DNA of 64,000 nt from positions 8,420,001-8,484,000 of the forward strand of contig NC_064225.1 in NCBI RefSeq assembly GCF_023101765.2, written 5' to 3'. Below the pieces are notes generated by a model that saw nothing but the letters and a program-made list of their open reading frames with translations, did not search any database and had not been told where the DNA came from. This stretch comes from Spodoptera frugiperda. Lineage: Eukaryota; Arthropoda; Insecta; Lepidoptera; Noctuidae. A program made the position numbers and the translations under genes. Of this stretch, positions 28,901-38,483 are shown one piece after another; the stretch's first letter is position 1, and each line of letters opens with the position of its first letter.

Positions 28901-29481
28901 AATTTATTGTATTTCTGATTACCGATCTTCATCGAATTGAGTATAATAATATAAATATAAGTAGTCTAACATAATTTCAACTGGAGTACCTTACCTACAT
29001 CTTTGGAGCACATATTTTATTTTTAGGAATCCGCCAAAACGACCCACTGACCGAAACATTTAGTAGTTTAGTGAGTTCTAGAATAAATTATGAAGATACA
29101 ACAATTTTATTTTATACCTTTATATTTACTAGACATAAAGTTAACCTTTGTTCATGCAAAAAGAGAATAGGTTAATGAGATGAATACAATAGTTTCGTCA
29201 AGATAGTAACTTATTTTTACGACTCAAATGCTTAGGTACTTAATTTTAAGCAAAACATTTTACATTAAGGCCAAAGCATACGAATTTTGTTGCAAAGTCA
29301 AGGAAATAGTTAATTATCCTAATTATTTTAGTGTTATCTACATATTTTTATTTAAGATCAAAATAGTGATTAAACTCGAAATAATACCAAACAATTTTCA
29401 AACTTCGAACTATTTAAAAAGAATTTAAACTTACGGTTTTGGCAGAACTCTCACACCAGCCAGGGACTTTACGAGCACCAT
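16859..29481 (-). CDS. PHYH: PHYH-2: phytanoyl-CoA dioxygenase-like, complete, 8 exons
   Basis: Predicted peroxisomal-type Fe(II)/2-oxoglutarate-dependent phytanoyl-CoA hydroxylase acting on branched acyl-CoA. Exons 29435-29481, 27795-27914, 23050-23161, 22130-22285, 20236-20382, 19212-19352, 18177-18317 and 16859-16912 join to 918 nt: 305 residues plus TAG, with all phases agreeing. By my numbering iron ligands are His144, Asp146 and His233, 2-oxoglutarate Arg244, and the family Trp is at 162. The His-to-His spacing (89) and His-to-Arg spacing (11) equal those I recall for human PHYH. An in-frame TAA 21 nt upstream fixes the start. The N-terminal 16 residues contain RVLPKPVFA, at best a degenerate PTS2; the C-terminus SNL is a poor PTS1, so targeting is unproven. 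Introns hold many insertions and a 114-bp array that begins inside exon 4. Its tandem neighbour is PHYH-1, whose nearest exon starts about 6 kb further left. Confidence 0.93.
17062..17570. repeat. R1-R2-R1 cluster in PHYH-2 intron 7
   Basis: R1 forward (17062-17205), R2 reversed (about 17225-17425, ending gccggcggcg...), R1 reversed (17450-17570). The outer R1 copies are inverted relative to each other. Bases 17575-17800 hold another unclassified repeat. Confidence 0.65.
17800..18165. mobile_element. Head-to-head SINE A pair in PHYH-2 intron 7
   Basis: A reversed SINE body (17815-17895, gccttgtattcccgaagg...) meets a forward copy with B box (gggtttgattcccg, about 17929) ending aaaaggcttgaca. 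The two can pair in the pre-mRNA. The forward copy ends 12 bp from the exon 7 donor. Confidence 0.7.
18177..18317 (-). CDS. PHYH-2 exon 7
   Basis: Acceptor TTGTTGCAG, donor ATT|GTGAGT, 141 nt. Starts NYRKAITFHFANSSCEYIDL, with Arg244. Confidence 0.9.
18450..18590. mobile_element. Palindromic MITE, GAGCGCGTT family, copy D
   Basis: Cgaaacgagagcgcgttcgg pairs with cgaacgcgctctcgtttcg, the best-preserved arms of the family. It lies in intron 6; the rest of that intron (18600-19211) shows nothing clear. Confidence 0.8.
19212..19352 (-). CDS. PHYH-2 exon 6
   Basis: Acceptor TATTTGCAG, donor AAG|GTAACG, 141 nt. Contains EMSPGDTVFLHPYLLHGSGP with His233. Confidence 0.92.
19580..19993. mobile_element. 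Head-to-head SINE A pair in PHYH-2 intron 5
   Basis: A reversed copy (19580-19838, from cgtcacgccttttatcccc to the inverse B box gggaatcgaaccc) is followed by a forward 3' part (19866-19993). Confidence 0.75.
20005..20215 (+). repeat. Repeat R2 copy in PHYH-2 intron 5
   Basis: R2 core at 20042-20110, then the ggaattgggcctccggtaac portion. It ends about 20 bp from the exon 5 donor. Confidence 0.7.
20236..20382 (-). CDS. PHYH-2 exon 5
   Basis: Acceptor TACTCCCCAG, donor AAG|GTATTA, 147 nt (one codon shorter than in PHYH-1). Begins DLFYFPFRPAEKIIGAWTAV, with Asp146 and Trp162. Confidence 0.9.
20430..21045. repeat. Dispersed repeats in PHYH-2 intron 4
   Basis: Bases 20430-20700 are an unclassified stretch beginning tatacacggtgtaacaaaaa. 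Bases 20720-21045 are the fullest R3 copy, with a tRNA-like B-box word (gattcgaaacc) near 20810. Bases 21046-21536 show nothing else. Confidence 0.55.
21537..22208 (-). repeat. Exon-derived tandem array, six units of exactly 114 bp
   Basis: The word tggtgcggcg recurs at 21561, 21675, 21789, 21903, 22017 and 22131: spacing 114 each time. Read on the minus strand, each unit holds the last 79 nt of PHYH-2 exon 4 (Ile-Gly-Asp-Asp... His-Pro-Pro-His-Gln), its GT donor and about 27 nt of intron ending TTTGTAG. The right-most unit is the real exon end. Units differ at only a few sites (A/G in gcgg[a/g]tgtcgc, T/C in gcgg[t/c]ttgttg). Because 114 is a multiple of 3, both strands stay open for over 250 codons. 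These long frames are by-products of the period. Confidence 0.95.
22130..22285 (-). CDS. PHYH-2 exon 4, partly amplified downstream
   Basis: Acceptor TATCTTCAG, donor CAG|GTTGGT (a weak donor), 156 nt, phase 0. Encodes IQELLYDDVFIQYGEH through INKPPGASRHPPHQ, ending with iron ligand His144 and Gln145. Its last 79 nt are the first unit of the 114-bp tandem array that runs on into intron 4. Confidence 0.9.
22330..22532. mobile_element. Head-to-head SINE A pair in PHYH-2 intron 3
   Basis: A reversed 3' part (22330-22449) abuts a forward 3' part (22450-22532). The outer words cgtcacgtcttttatcccc and ggggttaaaaggcgtgacg make a strong inverted repeat. It lies 45 bp from the exon 4 acceptor. Confidence 0.75.
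22755..23015 (-). repeat. Dispersed repeat in PHYH-2 intron 3
   Basis: Ctgcgacttcgtccgtg at one end and cagacagacagaaaaatatt ... cgttacaaacagaccc at the other. A diverged relative lies at about 46105-46275. It may be a degenerate Helitron. Confidence 0.5.
23050..23161 (-). CDS. PHYH-2 exon 3
   Basis: Acceptor AATTTCAG, donor AAG|GTATGT, 112 nt. Encodes QRFIQMCKGIVPVGNVRV to EEYINK. Confidence 0.9.
23605..25022. mobile_element. Composite foldback repeat with accgacttca ends, PHYH-2 intron 2
   Basis: Arms 23605-23802 and 23911-24089 are near-perfect inverted copies (aaccgacttcaaa ... ggagtcggtgtcagcc and the inverse). Downstream are two direct copies, about 321 bp apart (24329 and 24650), sharing catcaagctacccatcattc. 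The element closes with ttgaagtcggtt. A shorter copy is at 51849-52185. Confidence 0.8.
25236..26824 (-). mobile_element. Non-autonomous Helitron carrying a foldback, PHYH-2 intron 2
   Basis: On the minus strand it begins TCTTTATATATATAATTCTT at 26824 and ends CTAG at 25236, with host A and T at the two sides. It encloses a 44-bp palindrome (25671-25714) and the 25931-26492 foldback. No Rep/helicase coding was seen. Confidence 0.75.
25931..26492. mobile_element. Foldback element, arms about 215 bp
   Basis: Arms 25931-26147 and 26277-26492 are virtually perfect inverted copies (gggatttg/ccaaatccc-type ends, gtcgatctatttgtttaaaa and its inverse inside). The loop is about 130 bp. Arm identity suggests recent insertion or gene conversion. 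Confidence 0.88.
26825..27794. other. PHYH-2 intron 2 remainder
   Basis: AT-rich. Bases 27600-27720 (atgggccgacgtttggccgc) look like a dispersed repeat fragment; nothing else is recognised. Confidence 0.5.
27795..27914 (-). CDS. PHYH-2 exon 2
   Basis: Acceptor TGTTTCCAG, donor CAA|GTAAGT, 120 nt. Encodes LSPEQIKFYEDNGFLVIKEL, aligned directly with PHYH-1 exon 2. Confidence 0.92.
28531..28734 (+). mobile_element. Miniature Helitron in PHYH-2 intron 1, 204 bp
   Basis: Starts TCTATACTAATATATTATAA, ends GAAGTAGCTAG. Host bases A (28530) and T (28735) fit the A|T target. Same family as 14197-14381. Confidence 0.8.
29435..29481 (-). CDS. PHYH-2 exon 1 (start)
   Basis: Encodes MVLVKSLAGVRVLPK plus two bases, donor CC|GTAAGT. 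The in-frame TAA upstream and a phase match to exon 2 support it. The 100-residue plus-strand frame opposite is a shadow. Confidence 0.8.
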
Positions 29482-29814
29482 TATTGAGGCCAAATAAAAT
29501 AATTAGTGATTATAAACTTTTTATCTTCGTTGAAACTCGTTTGAGAGATTATAAGTTACTGAATGTTTACAAAAATAAATCATTGCCTCGATTCCCTCTG
29601 CTGCGGAGTGCGGAGAGGACGGACTTTGACACTTCGATTCGATTTGACACTTTTGACAGTTATTTTCTTATCGATACAATCGATTCTCATTTTATTTTTT
29701 CATCCTTGTTGATAGTACTGGGTCAAAATCATTTAAATTAATTAACTAAAATTAATAAATAAGTGGGGGCAAATTAATATACATTTTTATTATGGTTCAA
29801 TTAATACTGGCTGA

Positions 29815-29985
29815 TTAGATACTGGTACTGGCTGATTTCAATAAAAAAAATTATAGATGCCATTTAAAAAAAAATCGATGTAAGTTTTTTTATGGCATCC
29901 GCATCTAACATTTTTGCAAGCCACGGCCAGTGAGTAATATTAAAAAAAATAACATCCACACAAAAAGAATTTATTATTGTATAAA
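29815..29985. repeat. MITE-like repeat upstream of PHYH-2
   Basis: Tactggctgatttcaat ... cacggccagtgag resembles 9940-10090 in PHYH-1 intron 2. Confidence 0.5.
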
Positions 29986-31049
29986 AAGATTTTATTAAAA
30001 TTAAAAGCTCTCTTTGAAAAGTTGATTTTGATGCACGGAAAACGTTTTAATCTCTGTGGATTATTAGAAATTAGTTAACAAGATTGTTGATCTGCATTTT
30101 ACTAAGTAGGTAATTTAGTAAATTTGACTCACGAAACGGACGAAAAGCAGATCTCACCATCAATGCAGCGTATTAATAGTAAGATATGGTTTTTATTACC
30201 AGGAATTTAGATATTCTTAGCTGGTTAAGAAAGGTCATTGGCCAATTGGCGGTGTTGTTATGCGAAATTTAATTTGTAGCTATGTAGCCATTCCTGGTAG
30301 TGTAGTTTAGCTTGAATGTTAAATTATATTACTGAGTCTCCTACAGTATTTTTTACATTAATTATCTATAGAATTCAAGTTGCTATAAAGATTTCCACAG
30401 GCGTATAAAATATACTTACGTTATGCATACATTTTATTATGTTGTTAAAGGTGTAAGTCGAATATATATTATATATTTTTAAGATGTTTATGCATTTTTT
30501 TCTGCTGATGTTAATACTAAGGTTTCCTAACCTTTTTCTGGTCAAGAACCACTTTTATAATTCTGGTTATGTTAGGGACACTCTGATTCTCTCATTCACT
30601 CATAAAATAATGACTTTTGGATTATTATAATTAGTTGCTCTTTTCAGTTGTGTGACTGCACAGTTGGTGGGTTGGCTGAGCAAACACCTACCGCACAACG
30701 TGTAGCAGGATCGATACCCGCACGGAGCAACTTTAAAAGGTGGGGCAACATTTTTAACTAAAAAGAAATAAGTCTTTTGATATAAATTTAATTCGAGCAT
30801 TAACCGTGGTATTTAGGCATTGGACAGAGGTGTAGTCTTGTGTATTTAGTTTTTATTTCACGGACCATTTTATTGTTTTTTGAACAGACGAAAGCTTTAA
30901 TCCTACTTTACATGATTCACGCCTGTTTTAATGTAATAGACACAATTCGCAGAAAATTACATACGCGTAGGCCTGCTTACCTGATTATTGTATCTTTCAT
31001 GATTCATTTCTAGTAAAACATGAATAGTTATTTATACATATATGCTAGA
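29986..31049. other. Intergenic with a SINE B fragment
   Basis: Bases 30637-30745 are a diverged SINE family B head (gactgcacagttggtggg ... tcgatacccgcacggagcaa). The rest is AT-rich with no gene. Confidence 0.55.
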
Positions 31050-31206
31050 CTGCCTCGTTAGTCGAGTGGTCGCAAGTGCAACTGCTGGACAAGGGGTCTC
31101 GGGCAAAGTATTACTTGGCTTTTTTCGGTTTTTCGAAAATTTCTCAGTAGTAGCACGGAGTCTGGAATTGTGCCTAGTATATGGCAATAGACTCACCCCC
31201 TATTAC
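31050..31206 (+). mobile_element. SINE family A copy, deleted B box
   Basis: A box (tagtcgagtgg) is present, but the ggttcgattcc B box is missing between gtctcggg and caaagtatta. It ends at the ccctattacat word. Confidence 0.75.
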
Positions 31207-31250
31207 ATAATTGATTCTTTGTCTAACATACCAACTATTTTATGTTCACA

Positions 31251-32915
31251 CTAGCTTTTGCCCGCGACTTCGTTCGCGTGGAATAGTGACTTCCGGCAAA
31301 TTTTTAGTTTTAACCACATAGTTCCCGATCTCGCGGGATCTCTTCAAAAATGAGATGTGGAAGATATTCCAGGGAACTCTTCAAAAATCAACATAATGAG
31401 CTCTGCGTTTGAATTGACTTGACTGCACGGTTGGCGCGGTGGCTGGGCAACTGGCTGCCGTGCAACGGGTAGCGGGTTCGATTCCCGCACGAAGCAACTC
31501 TTTGTGTGATCCACAAATTGTTGTTTCGGGTCTGGGTGTCATGTGCATGTGAACTTGTATGTTTGTAAACGCACCCACGACACAGGAGAAAATCCTATTG
31601 TGGGGCAACGTTTTTTTAAAAAAAAAAAGAAATTTAGTAGATGTATACTCACTTAGGGCATTGAAAAAATAGTTTAAAAACGGACTTAAACTAACTTAAA
31701 ACTAAAGAAAGCTACGAATTACGAATTTATAACAATTAAAAATGAAACTATATTACAACCTATCCTCTATGCTATAATAACCAAGCTTAAACTAAATAAT
31801 TTAAAAGAAACGACTTAAATCTAATCTAATTAAAAAAAAAATTAGACTTACAATTTTATTAAAAAAACTACAGTAACTACTAATAATCGATATCAAACTA
31901 AACCTACGTTAAATAGTTTAACCAAAAAACCAGGAAAACCCAACAAATAAACTTATTAATTGACAAATACAACGAAACCAATTTAGAATATACGAAACAG
32001 CAGGACCACTACAGACAAATAATCATACGACTGATAATACACTTTTTCTACGATAGTACCGAAGCGCTCGGCCGATACCCAACCAAATGAATGTAACGAA
32101 ACCATAGCGCGATCTATTTCGATCCCAACGCCATCTATCGAGGATAAAGACAACTTGGATTATTTATTTATACTCCGTTCGGGCATTTTCTTTGTAGTAA
32201 AAGTTTAATTATATTGATATTATTTTTTTCATACCTTTTTACTATTTATTTACTTTTTTCGATGAATTAAAACAATAACATGAACCGAAGTCGTGTAACG
32301 ATCGACATAGAATTATCTATACTCCGTTAGAGCATTTTCTTTGTACTAAATGTTTTATTATATTGATATTATTTTTTTCATACCTTTTTACTATTTATTT
32401 ACTTTTTTCGATAAATTAAAACAATAACATGAACCGAAGTCGTGTAACGATCGACATAGAATTATTTATAAATAATTTATTTCTTATTTTTATTTTTTGA
32501 TTTTTGAAATAAAAATATATCTATGTCCTTTCTAAGGTTCTAAACTATATCTGTACCAAATTTCAACCAAATCCGTCAAATAGTTGCGGAGATTAATGGT
32601 ATAAGCATAGAATGTTCGACGTGATTCTTTAATTTGACATAACTTTTTTATTTATGAACCGATTGACATGAAACAAACACTAAATGTAAATTTAAGCATC
32701 CCACAATATATTCGTGAAAACCGCATCCAACTCGGATCAGCCGTTTCTGAGATTAGCGCGCACAGACGAACAGACAAACAGACAAACAGACAAAAAAAAA
32801 GTTAATTACATTTTTGGGTTCGACATCGACATAACAATAACCCCTGCTATTTTTTTTATTTTTATTTTCAATGTACAGACAGCACTTTTCTACGATTTTA
32901 TTATATGTATATAGA
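31251..32915 (-). mobile_element. Non-autonomous Helitron with SINE B inserted
   Basis: On the minus strand it starts TCTATATACATATAATAAAA at 32915 and ends ...GCAAAAGCTAG at 31251, with the CGCGA/TCGCG hairpin just before. Host A and T flank it. A second copy (58171-59313) lacks the SINE. The caga/caaa tract near 32765 has fewer units than in the other copy. Confidence 0.85.
31421..31629 (+). mobile_element. tRNA-derived SINE, family B
   Basis: The head gactgcacggttggcgcgg has a tRNA-like A box and a B box (ggttcgattcc, 31475-31485); body to tggggcaacg and an A-rich tail. It interrupts the Helitron: the equivalent place in the other copy (about 58327) is empty. Confidence 0.85.
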
Positions 32916-32935
32916 TTATGGCACGCAATAAAGTA

Positions 32936-33210
32936 TTGAGTACATGGGACTTATAACACAAATGGTGAAAAGTAGGTGTATATTGTATAGAGGCATTACG
33001 TGCCGTATTGTGCACTTCTGCTTACCCCTTCGGCGATAAAAGGTGTGATGTTGCCGTTGTTCTTGCTCGTTCTTCTCCATTCGAAGCAACACTTTGGAAC
33101 GAGCGCCTAGCTTCACTGACAGAGAGACTGACGGACAATTCAATTTGACGTTTCAAAAGTGCCTTATTTAGGATTAATTGAAATAAATGCTTTGACTTTT
33201 GACTTTTGCA
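32936..33210 (+). repeat. SINE A 3' part followed by LINE 3' tail
   Basis: Bases 32936-33055 match the SINE A body (acatgggacttataacac ... aaaggtgtgatg). Bases 33060-33210 are the LINE tail family also at 12640. Confidence 0.65.
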
Positions 33211-33419
33211 GTTATTTGCTATTATAAGTAGGCCTCTCTGCTTGTATCGTGTAATAACATCGACATGATAATTCCGTCGATTCTCAGAACACTTGCAGGA
33301 AATCATAACTTATGTGCGTCTATATTTATCTCAGTAACTGTTGTAGATCTAGCTCGATTACTGGGCATTAGCCCGTGTTGCCAATCCGTTTGTGAGGAAT
33401 GAATCAGTAGGCAATGTGT

Positions 33420-33610
33420 GATTAATAGGGATGATGACGGGGTATGAAAATTAAAAATCTATTTAGTCCGTCAGTTAGGTTATGAAAAAATATTAGACAC
33501 GTATGTTTTTATTTTGTCATTATTTTAACAGTACTTAGATAAAACGAGTCAAAGTTTCGGAGTGGGAGCAAAAAAGTGGTATAAAACGTACATAGAAGTG
33601 ACGTCATGCA
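33420..33610 (+). repeat. Direct repeat pair, left copy
   Basis: Agggatgatgacggggtatg ... agaagtgacgt matches 35018-35205 closely, about 1.6 kb apart. Confidence 0.75.
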
Positions 33611-33746
33611 ATATTTAAAATCGATATATCGTACAAGTACTTGTTTTAAAAAGAAAGTAAACATTTATATTTTCAAATAATCTACGGACATTAACATAAA
33701 AGTTTTTAAACTGATATGGTCACTAGCACTTTTTTTTTTTTTTGAC

Positions 33747-34385
33747 GCGGGAAAATCATCCAATGCCTTCTCCAGCCTTGTGCGAGGCGAGAGGAAGTGT
33801 CAGACTCTTACTGACTAAAAACCACCCCGTTCCTACTCCTGCTTTTCGAGCCGGAGCCCCGGTAAACCCGCTAGGTAGTCCGCAGCTCCGGATGGTCACT
33901 GGTAATATCATTAGAACGTAAAACGGGATATTTACCATGATTTTCACCTTTTAATTGAAAATAACTATTTGAGGCGGTACGAAGTTTGCCGAGCCTTTAA
34001 ATTAAAAATTATGTTACGCATTTAGAGTTTGCTTTGCATGATCGGTCAGCTTATTAACAATGTATGGACAACATAGCTTAACTATAGACATCAATACTTG
34101 CATAATAATAGTTTTAATTCGTCATAAAATGTTATAGCAGTGATTGCATTGTCATTCATTTATTTTTAGATATTATATTATACAGTAGAAACCTTGGTAT
34201 GTAATTAGTATGTACTTATAATAGGAACAGATAGTAGACATATTCTGGAGCTGCAGACTACCTAGCGGGTTTACAGGGGCTCTGGCTCGAAAAACAGGAG
34301 CAGGAACGGGGTGGTTTTTAGTCAGTAAGAGTCTGACACTCCCTCTCACCTCGCTCTGGATATTAGAAATCATTGAATGGATTCC
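33747..34385. repeat. Two inverted R1 copies and spacer
   Basis: R1 forward at 33747-33893 and R1 reversed at 34240-34385, separated by unremarkable sequence. Confidence 0.65.
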
Positions 34386-34564
34386 ACCCAGTTAAAAATT
34401 ACGACAGACTAATTAGATTGTTAATTTTCATACCCTGTCTACTTCCCTATAAAGTCTGATAAAATGTAAGGTACATAGGTAAACCTACTACTCTGTAGGT
34501 ATGTCGTCTAAGCTATGTGCATGTATACCTCATAATTCTAAGGACATTGTTATGCCGAACAATA

Positions 34565-34760
34565 TTTTTTTATGGTATAAGCCGGTAAATATGTAGATGG
34601 ATCACGTGATGGTAAGCAATCGCCAACGTTATGTACACCCGAAACACCAGAGGCGTTACAAGTGCGTTACCGACCTTTTGGGGGTTAGGAATTTAAGGGT
34701 TGTTGGGGAGCCGGGGATTGGGAAGATTGGGAAGAGGGGGTAATTGGGTCATTGGCAATT
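34565..34760 (+). repeat. Repeat R2 copy
   Basis: Gtgatggtaagcaatcgcc ... aagggttgttggggagccgg. The small open frames over it (61 and 68 aa) are repeat sequence. Confidence 0.65.
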
Positions 34761-35017
34761 TGTTCAAACTCATTAAGTCTTTAGTTAGCCGCTGCATATT
34801 TACTCCGCGAGGTGCGACCTGCCATGTGACATCACCAACATTGTGCTGCTTGGAATTGATGCTTGCATGTTTGTGCAATACTGACCTTAACCGTTTACTG
34901 TACTGACATCATTCTGAGGTGTCAGAATCGTAATACGTAAGTAATTAGCATTAGCACAATCAAACCGTGTAGTGTATATGTCTCCGGAAAATAACAAGAA
35001 CCGTTTTACTAGGAAAA

Positions 35018-35205
35018 TAGGGATGATGACGGGGTATGAAAATTAACAATCTATTTAGTCCGTCAGTTAGGTAATGAAAAAATATTAGACACGTATTTTT
35101 TATTTTGTCTTATAAGATAAAAATACTTAGATAAAACGAATCAAAGTTTAGGAATGGGAGCAAATGCGTCATTTCTACGTCTAAAACGCACCTAGAAGTG
35201 ACGTT
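35018..35205 (+). repeat. Direct repeat pair, right copy
   Basis: Second copy of the 33420 unit, diverging towards its right end. Confidence 0.75.
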
Positions 35206-35359
35206 CACGATAATTCAAATTTCAAAATAAAAAATATGAGTTTAATGTTTTAAAATAATCTACAAGACGGAGATTAAAATAAAAATTATCCATTTACCCT
35301 ATTATAAACTTCTGCATGATTGTAAACGAGAGGTAAATTGTATTGTTTTACGGTCCATA

Positions 35360-36166
35360 TCTATACATAGTATAAAACAAAGTCGCCCATTTTGTCTGTA
35401 GTCCCTTCGTATGCATAAAACTTTAAAACTACGCAACGGATTTTGATGCGGTTTTCACTAATAGAAAGAGTATTTTCTCCGACAGGTTTTTATATATAAT
35501 TGAAATACATTGAAACTATATTAGCTGAGTTATAGCGATTTATGTCCAAGAAGTCAGAAAAAAATCTAATTGAAGATTGCATTTGTGCGTGCGCCGCTTA
35601 TACCGTTGGATACAAGTAAGAACAATGTATAGCAAAAACATTGGTCTTTATTAGTTCTACAAAAAAGTCCGCGATGGCATATATCCAGCTTTTTTATTTA
35701 AGTCACAAAAACTACTTTTCTGTATTAAAAAAACATTTAATTCGTTGGGTGATGTTTAACTGGTGATATAACCAATAATACATATATCCTTATCATAATA
35801 AGTAAGTTCATCATCACGAGCATTTAATTTAGATTATTTTTGCAGTTTACAGTGTGTTATTTAGACATATAGTTTAGGAGATATCACGATATTAGTATTG
35901 CGGCACGGTACGGGCCGGCCGCGGCGGCGGGGGCAGCGTCCCTATAAATAGCGCGTCGGCGGCTTAAATATTTTTTCCAAAAACTGATAGGGGGGGCGAT
36001 CAAAGAAGAGTCACAGAAACCAAAAAACATTTTAATATTTTAAACGCGGTTAAGGGAAAGAGAAGTTATTGTGAATTGAAAATTAGTATCCAATATGTGT
36101 TGGTGCGTTGACTGTATTTGTCGAAGTAGCGGGATACACGCAAACGAAGTTGCGCGGGTCAGCTAA
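35360..36166 (+). mobile_element. Non-autonomous Helitron, 807 bp
   Basis: Starts TCTATACATAGTATAAAACA, ends GGGTCAGCTAA (CTRR form). Hairpin CGCAA-ACGAAG-TTGCG at 36139-36154, 8 bp before the CTAA. Host A at 35359 and T at 36167. A 5' fragment of the same family lies reversed at about 40130-40225. Confidence 0.85.
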
Positions 36167-36304
36167 TTTTCGATAAATTGACTCCTAGATCGTGGTGAAA
36201 TACTAACTACTTTCATACTGGGTATAGTTTTCAGCAGATTGTTAAAGTCACGAAATAATTATCAAACCTCGTAAACGCTTCTGTTATGGTTGCGATCTCA
36301 TTCC

Positions 36305-36575
36305 ATCTCTTTAAGTGTGGAAGAACCATGCTTCGGCACGAATGGGCCGGCTCGACTGGAGTGATACCACGGTCTCATAGAAAACCGACGTGAAACAACG
36401 CTTGCGTTGAAGTTACTGGAGGCCCAATCACCCCTTCCCAATCCCCGATTCCCTAACCAACCATAAATTGTTAATCCCCAAAAGGCCGGCAACGCATTTT
36501 ATAACGACTCTGGAGTTTTAAGTATCCATGGGCGGTGGCAATTGCTTACCATCAGTTGATCCATCTGGTTGTTTA
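36305..36575 (-). repeat. Repeat R2 copy, reversed
   Basis: Long copy from aagtgtggaagaaccatgct to gcaattgcttaccatcag. Confidence 0.7.
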
Positions 36576-36794
36576 ACCGGGTTATACAATATAAAAAAAT
36601 ATCTTGTCCTTACGTCCTTAATTTTATTAGCACTTTGCAAAGAGACAAATAGTTCGCACGATGTATCTATTCTCTATAATAGAGCTGGTCAACGTATCAT
36701 ATCAAATGTTTGCAATAGTTTACAAACATAGTAGGAGGTCATTGAACGCTGACGTCATTATAGGAAAGAAGCCGGTTGATTTAAAGAAAGGAAG

Positions 36795-36837
36795 TAGAAT
36801 AGAATAGAATAGAATAGAATAGAATAGAAAGAAAGAA
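36795..36837 (+). repeat. Microsatellite (AGAAT)n then (AGAA)n
   Basis: About six tagaa/agaat units followed by gaaagaaagaaag, 260 bp upstream of serpin-1. Confidence 0.9.
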
Positions 36838-37091
36838 AGTAGCTCTAGAATCTTAGATAGTGACACAAGTTAAAGCTTTGCCTCATTTCCGCCAAATGAT
36901 ATGTGGTTCACGTACGAAAGCACATAAAACGAGATGCATTACATAATTGAAGTAATGACTACAATCAAAATCATGCCAAACTCCGGCCCCGGCCAGTGTT
37001 ATCGTCAGGTCACTTGTGATAACATGCCTCTTAAAACGACAGTGAAATAACTCGCTCAATAAATTAGTAGTCCTTTTACATCGCCAGCGAA

Positions 37092-38309
37092 ATGGCGAGG
37101 CTCGGAGCGATATTCCTGTTTATTGCGGGCTTTATATCTGTGATTTCGGCGCAGTGCAACCAAAGGACGGCGGCGCCGTACTTCAAGCGATCTATCTACG
37201 AGTTCACATTGGACTTAGTCAAGAGGATTAACCAAGAAACCGAGAGCCACTTCGTCACTTCCGCGCTATCGCCATGGACCCTGCTGGCTGGTATGTCGTT
37301 GGGCGCGTCTGACAGTACACTGCAGGAAATAAAGGAAGTGCTTCAGCTACATCCCCACAAATGCTTCAACAACATATACTTCGACCTCGCGAGACAGATC
37401 ACGGCCAAGCCCACCAACCCGACAGCTTGCATGCTGGAACGCAGCTCCACCATGTTCTTCGATGACAGTATCTTCGTGAAGCCAAAGTTCTTGGACGACG
37501 TCTCCAAGGTGGGTATCTGTGATGCCAGGATCGTATCCTTTGTAGACACTGTCGAGACGTCCGCGATTATCAACGAACATGTTCGAAGAGTTACGAACGA
37601 AGCTATAGATGAGATCGTTACTCCGAATGATTTAGATGGTGTTGTGACAGTTATGATTGACGCTCTGTACTTCAAGGGAGCTTGGAAAGTACCCTTCCCT
37701 TACGAAGATACTGAAACCAGTGCGTTTTACAATGATAAAGGGCAGCAGGTTGGGGACGTGTCTCTGATGTACGTGAGCGGCAGTTTCAATGTCACGTCCA
37801 TCGATCAAATAAACGCCCGAGTCTTGGAGCTCCCGTACGGAGATGACAGCAGGTACTCCATGCTGATATTCCTCCCTAACGCTAACGTCAGCCTCACGAG
37901 TGTGATAGACAGGATGAAAGCCGTCAGTATTAGCTCCATTTTCATTTTGTACAACCAGCAAAGAGCATCGACTGTCGACGTTCAAATTCCGAGGTTCAAG
38001 ATATCTTCTGACATTGATAATTTGAAGGAGCTCCTGATTGACATGGGTATTAGGAGTGCGTTTGATCCGCAAGCCAACTTCCTTGGAATATCTGACTACC
38101 AGATGTACTTGTCGAACTTCCTCCAGAAGGCAGATATAGAGGTGACGGAGGATGGTACGGTGGCGGCGGCGTCTACTGCGGCGTTCTTCGAAGCGAGGAT
38201 GTTACCAGACCAGTTTGTTGCTAACAAACCGTTCTTGTTCATGATCGTGGATAGAGTTTTGCACGTCCCAATATTTACAGGGGCTTACTCGAAACCCAGT
38301 GTTTTCTGA
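37092..38309 (+). CDS. Serpin-1: secreted serine protease inhibitor, single exon
   Basis: A complete intronless serpin of 405 residues, the usual family size. Residues 1-20 form a signal peptide (hydrophobic IFLFIAGFISVISA before Gln-Cys), so it is secreted, probably to haemolymph. Serpin signatures: DALYFKGAWKVPF in the core and ANKPFLFMIVDR then FTGAYSKPSVF at the C-terminus. The reactive loop hinge is EDGTVAAASTAAFFEA. Taking Gly355 as P15 puts Arg369-Met370 at P1-P1', predicting inhibition of trypsin-like proteases such as those of melanisation or Toll cascades. The small-residue hinge fits an inhibitory serpin. N-glycosylation sequons are visible (Asn-Val-Thr, Asn-Val-Ser). It resembles the insect 77Ba-like group as I recall it, unverified. 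A paralogue lies 23 kb away on the same strand. Poly(A) signal at 38484-38489. Confidence 0.95.
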   Translation: MARLGAIFLFIAGFISVISAQCNQRTAAPYFKRSIYEFTLDLVKRINQETESHFVTSALSPWTLLAGMSLGASDSTLQEIKEVLQLHPHKCFNNIYFDLARQITAKPTNPTACMLERSSTMFFDDSIFVKPKFLDDVSKVGICDARIVSFVDTVETSAIINEHVRRVTNEAIDEIVTPNDLDGVVTVMIDALYFKGAWKVPFPYEDTETSAFYNDKGQQVGDVSLMYVSGSFNVTSIDQINARVLELPYGDDSRYSMLIFLPNANVSLTSVIDRMKAVSISSIFILYNQQRASTVDVQIPRFKISSDIDNLKELLIDMGIRSAFDPQANFLGISDYQMYLSNFLQKADIEVTEDGTVAAASTAAFFEARMLPDQFVANKPFLFMIVDRVLHVPIFTGAYSKPSVF

Positions 38310-38483
38310 GAGGTTTCTTCCGATGTAAGATTGGAGTAAATAGCTTATTTTTATTTCTTGTTTTATTGACGAAACCTTTTGCCGTGGTGAGTGAGTGAGA
38401 GGAACCCGGGAAGCTGATCAGTGAGTAGTTAGTGACTCTGATAGTGACTACAGGTGTCAAGTATCATGTAAACATACAAATGC

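Noticed and set aside
29482..37091. A third PHYH copy or another gene between PHYH-2 and serpin-1
   Set aside because: I looked for PHYH motifs (PPHQ, HGSxPN, YRKA) and other exon-like segments and found only repeats.
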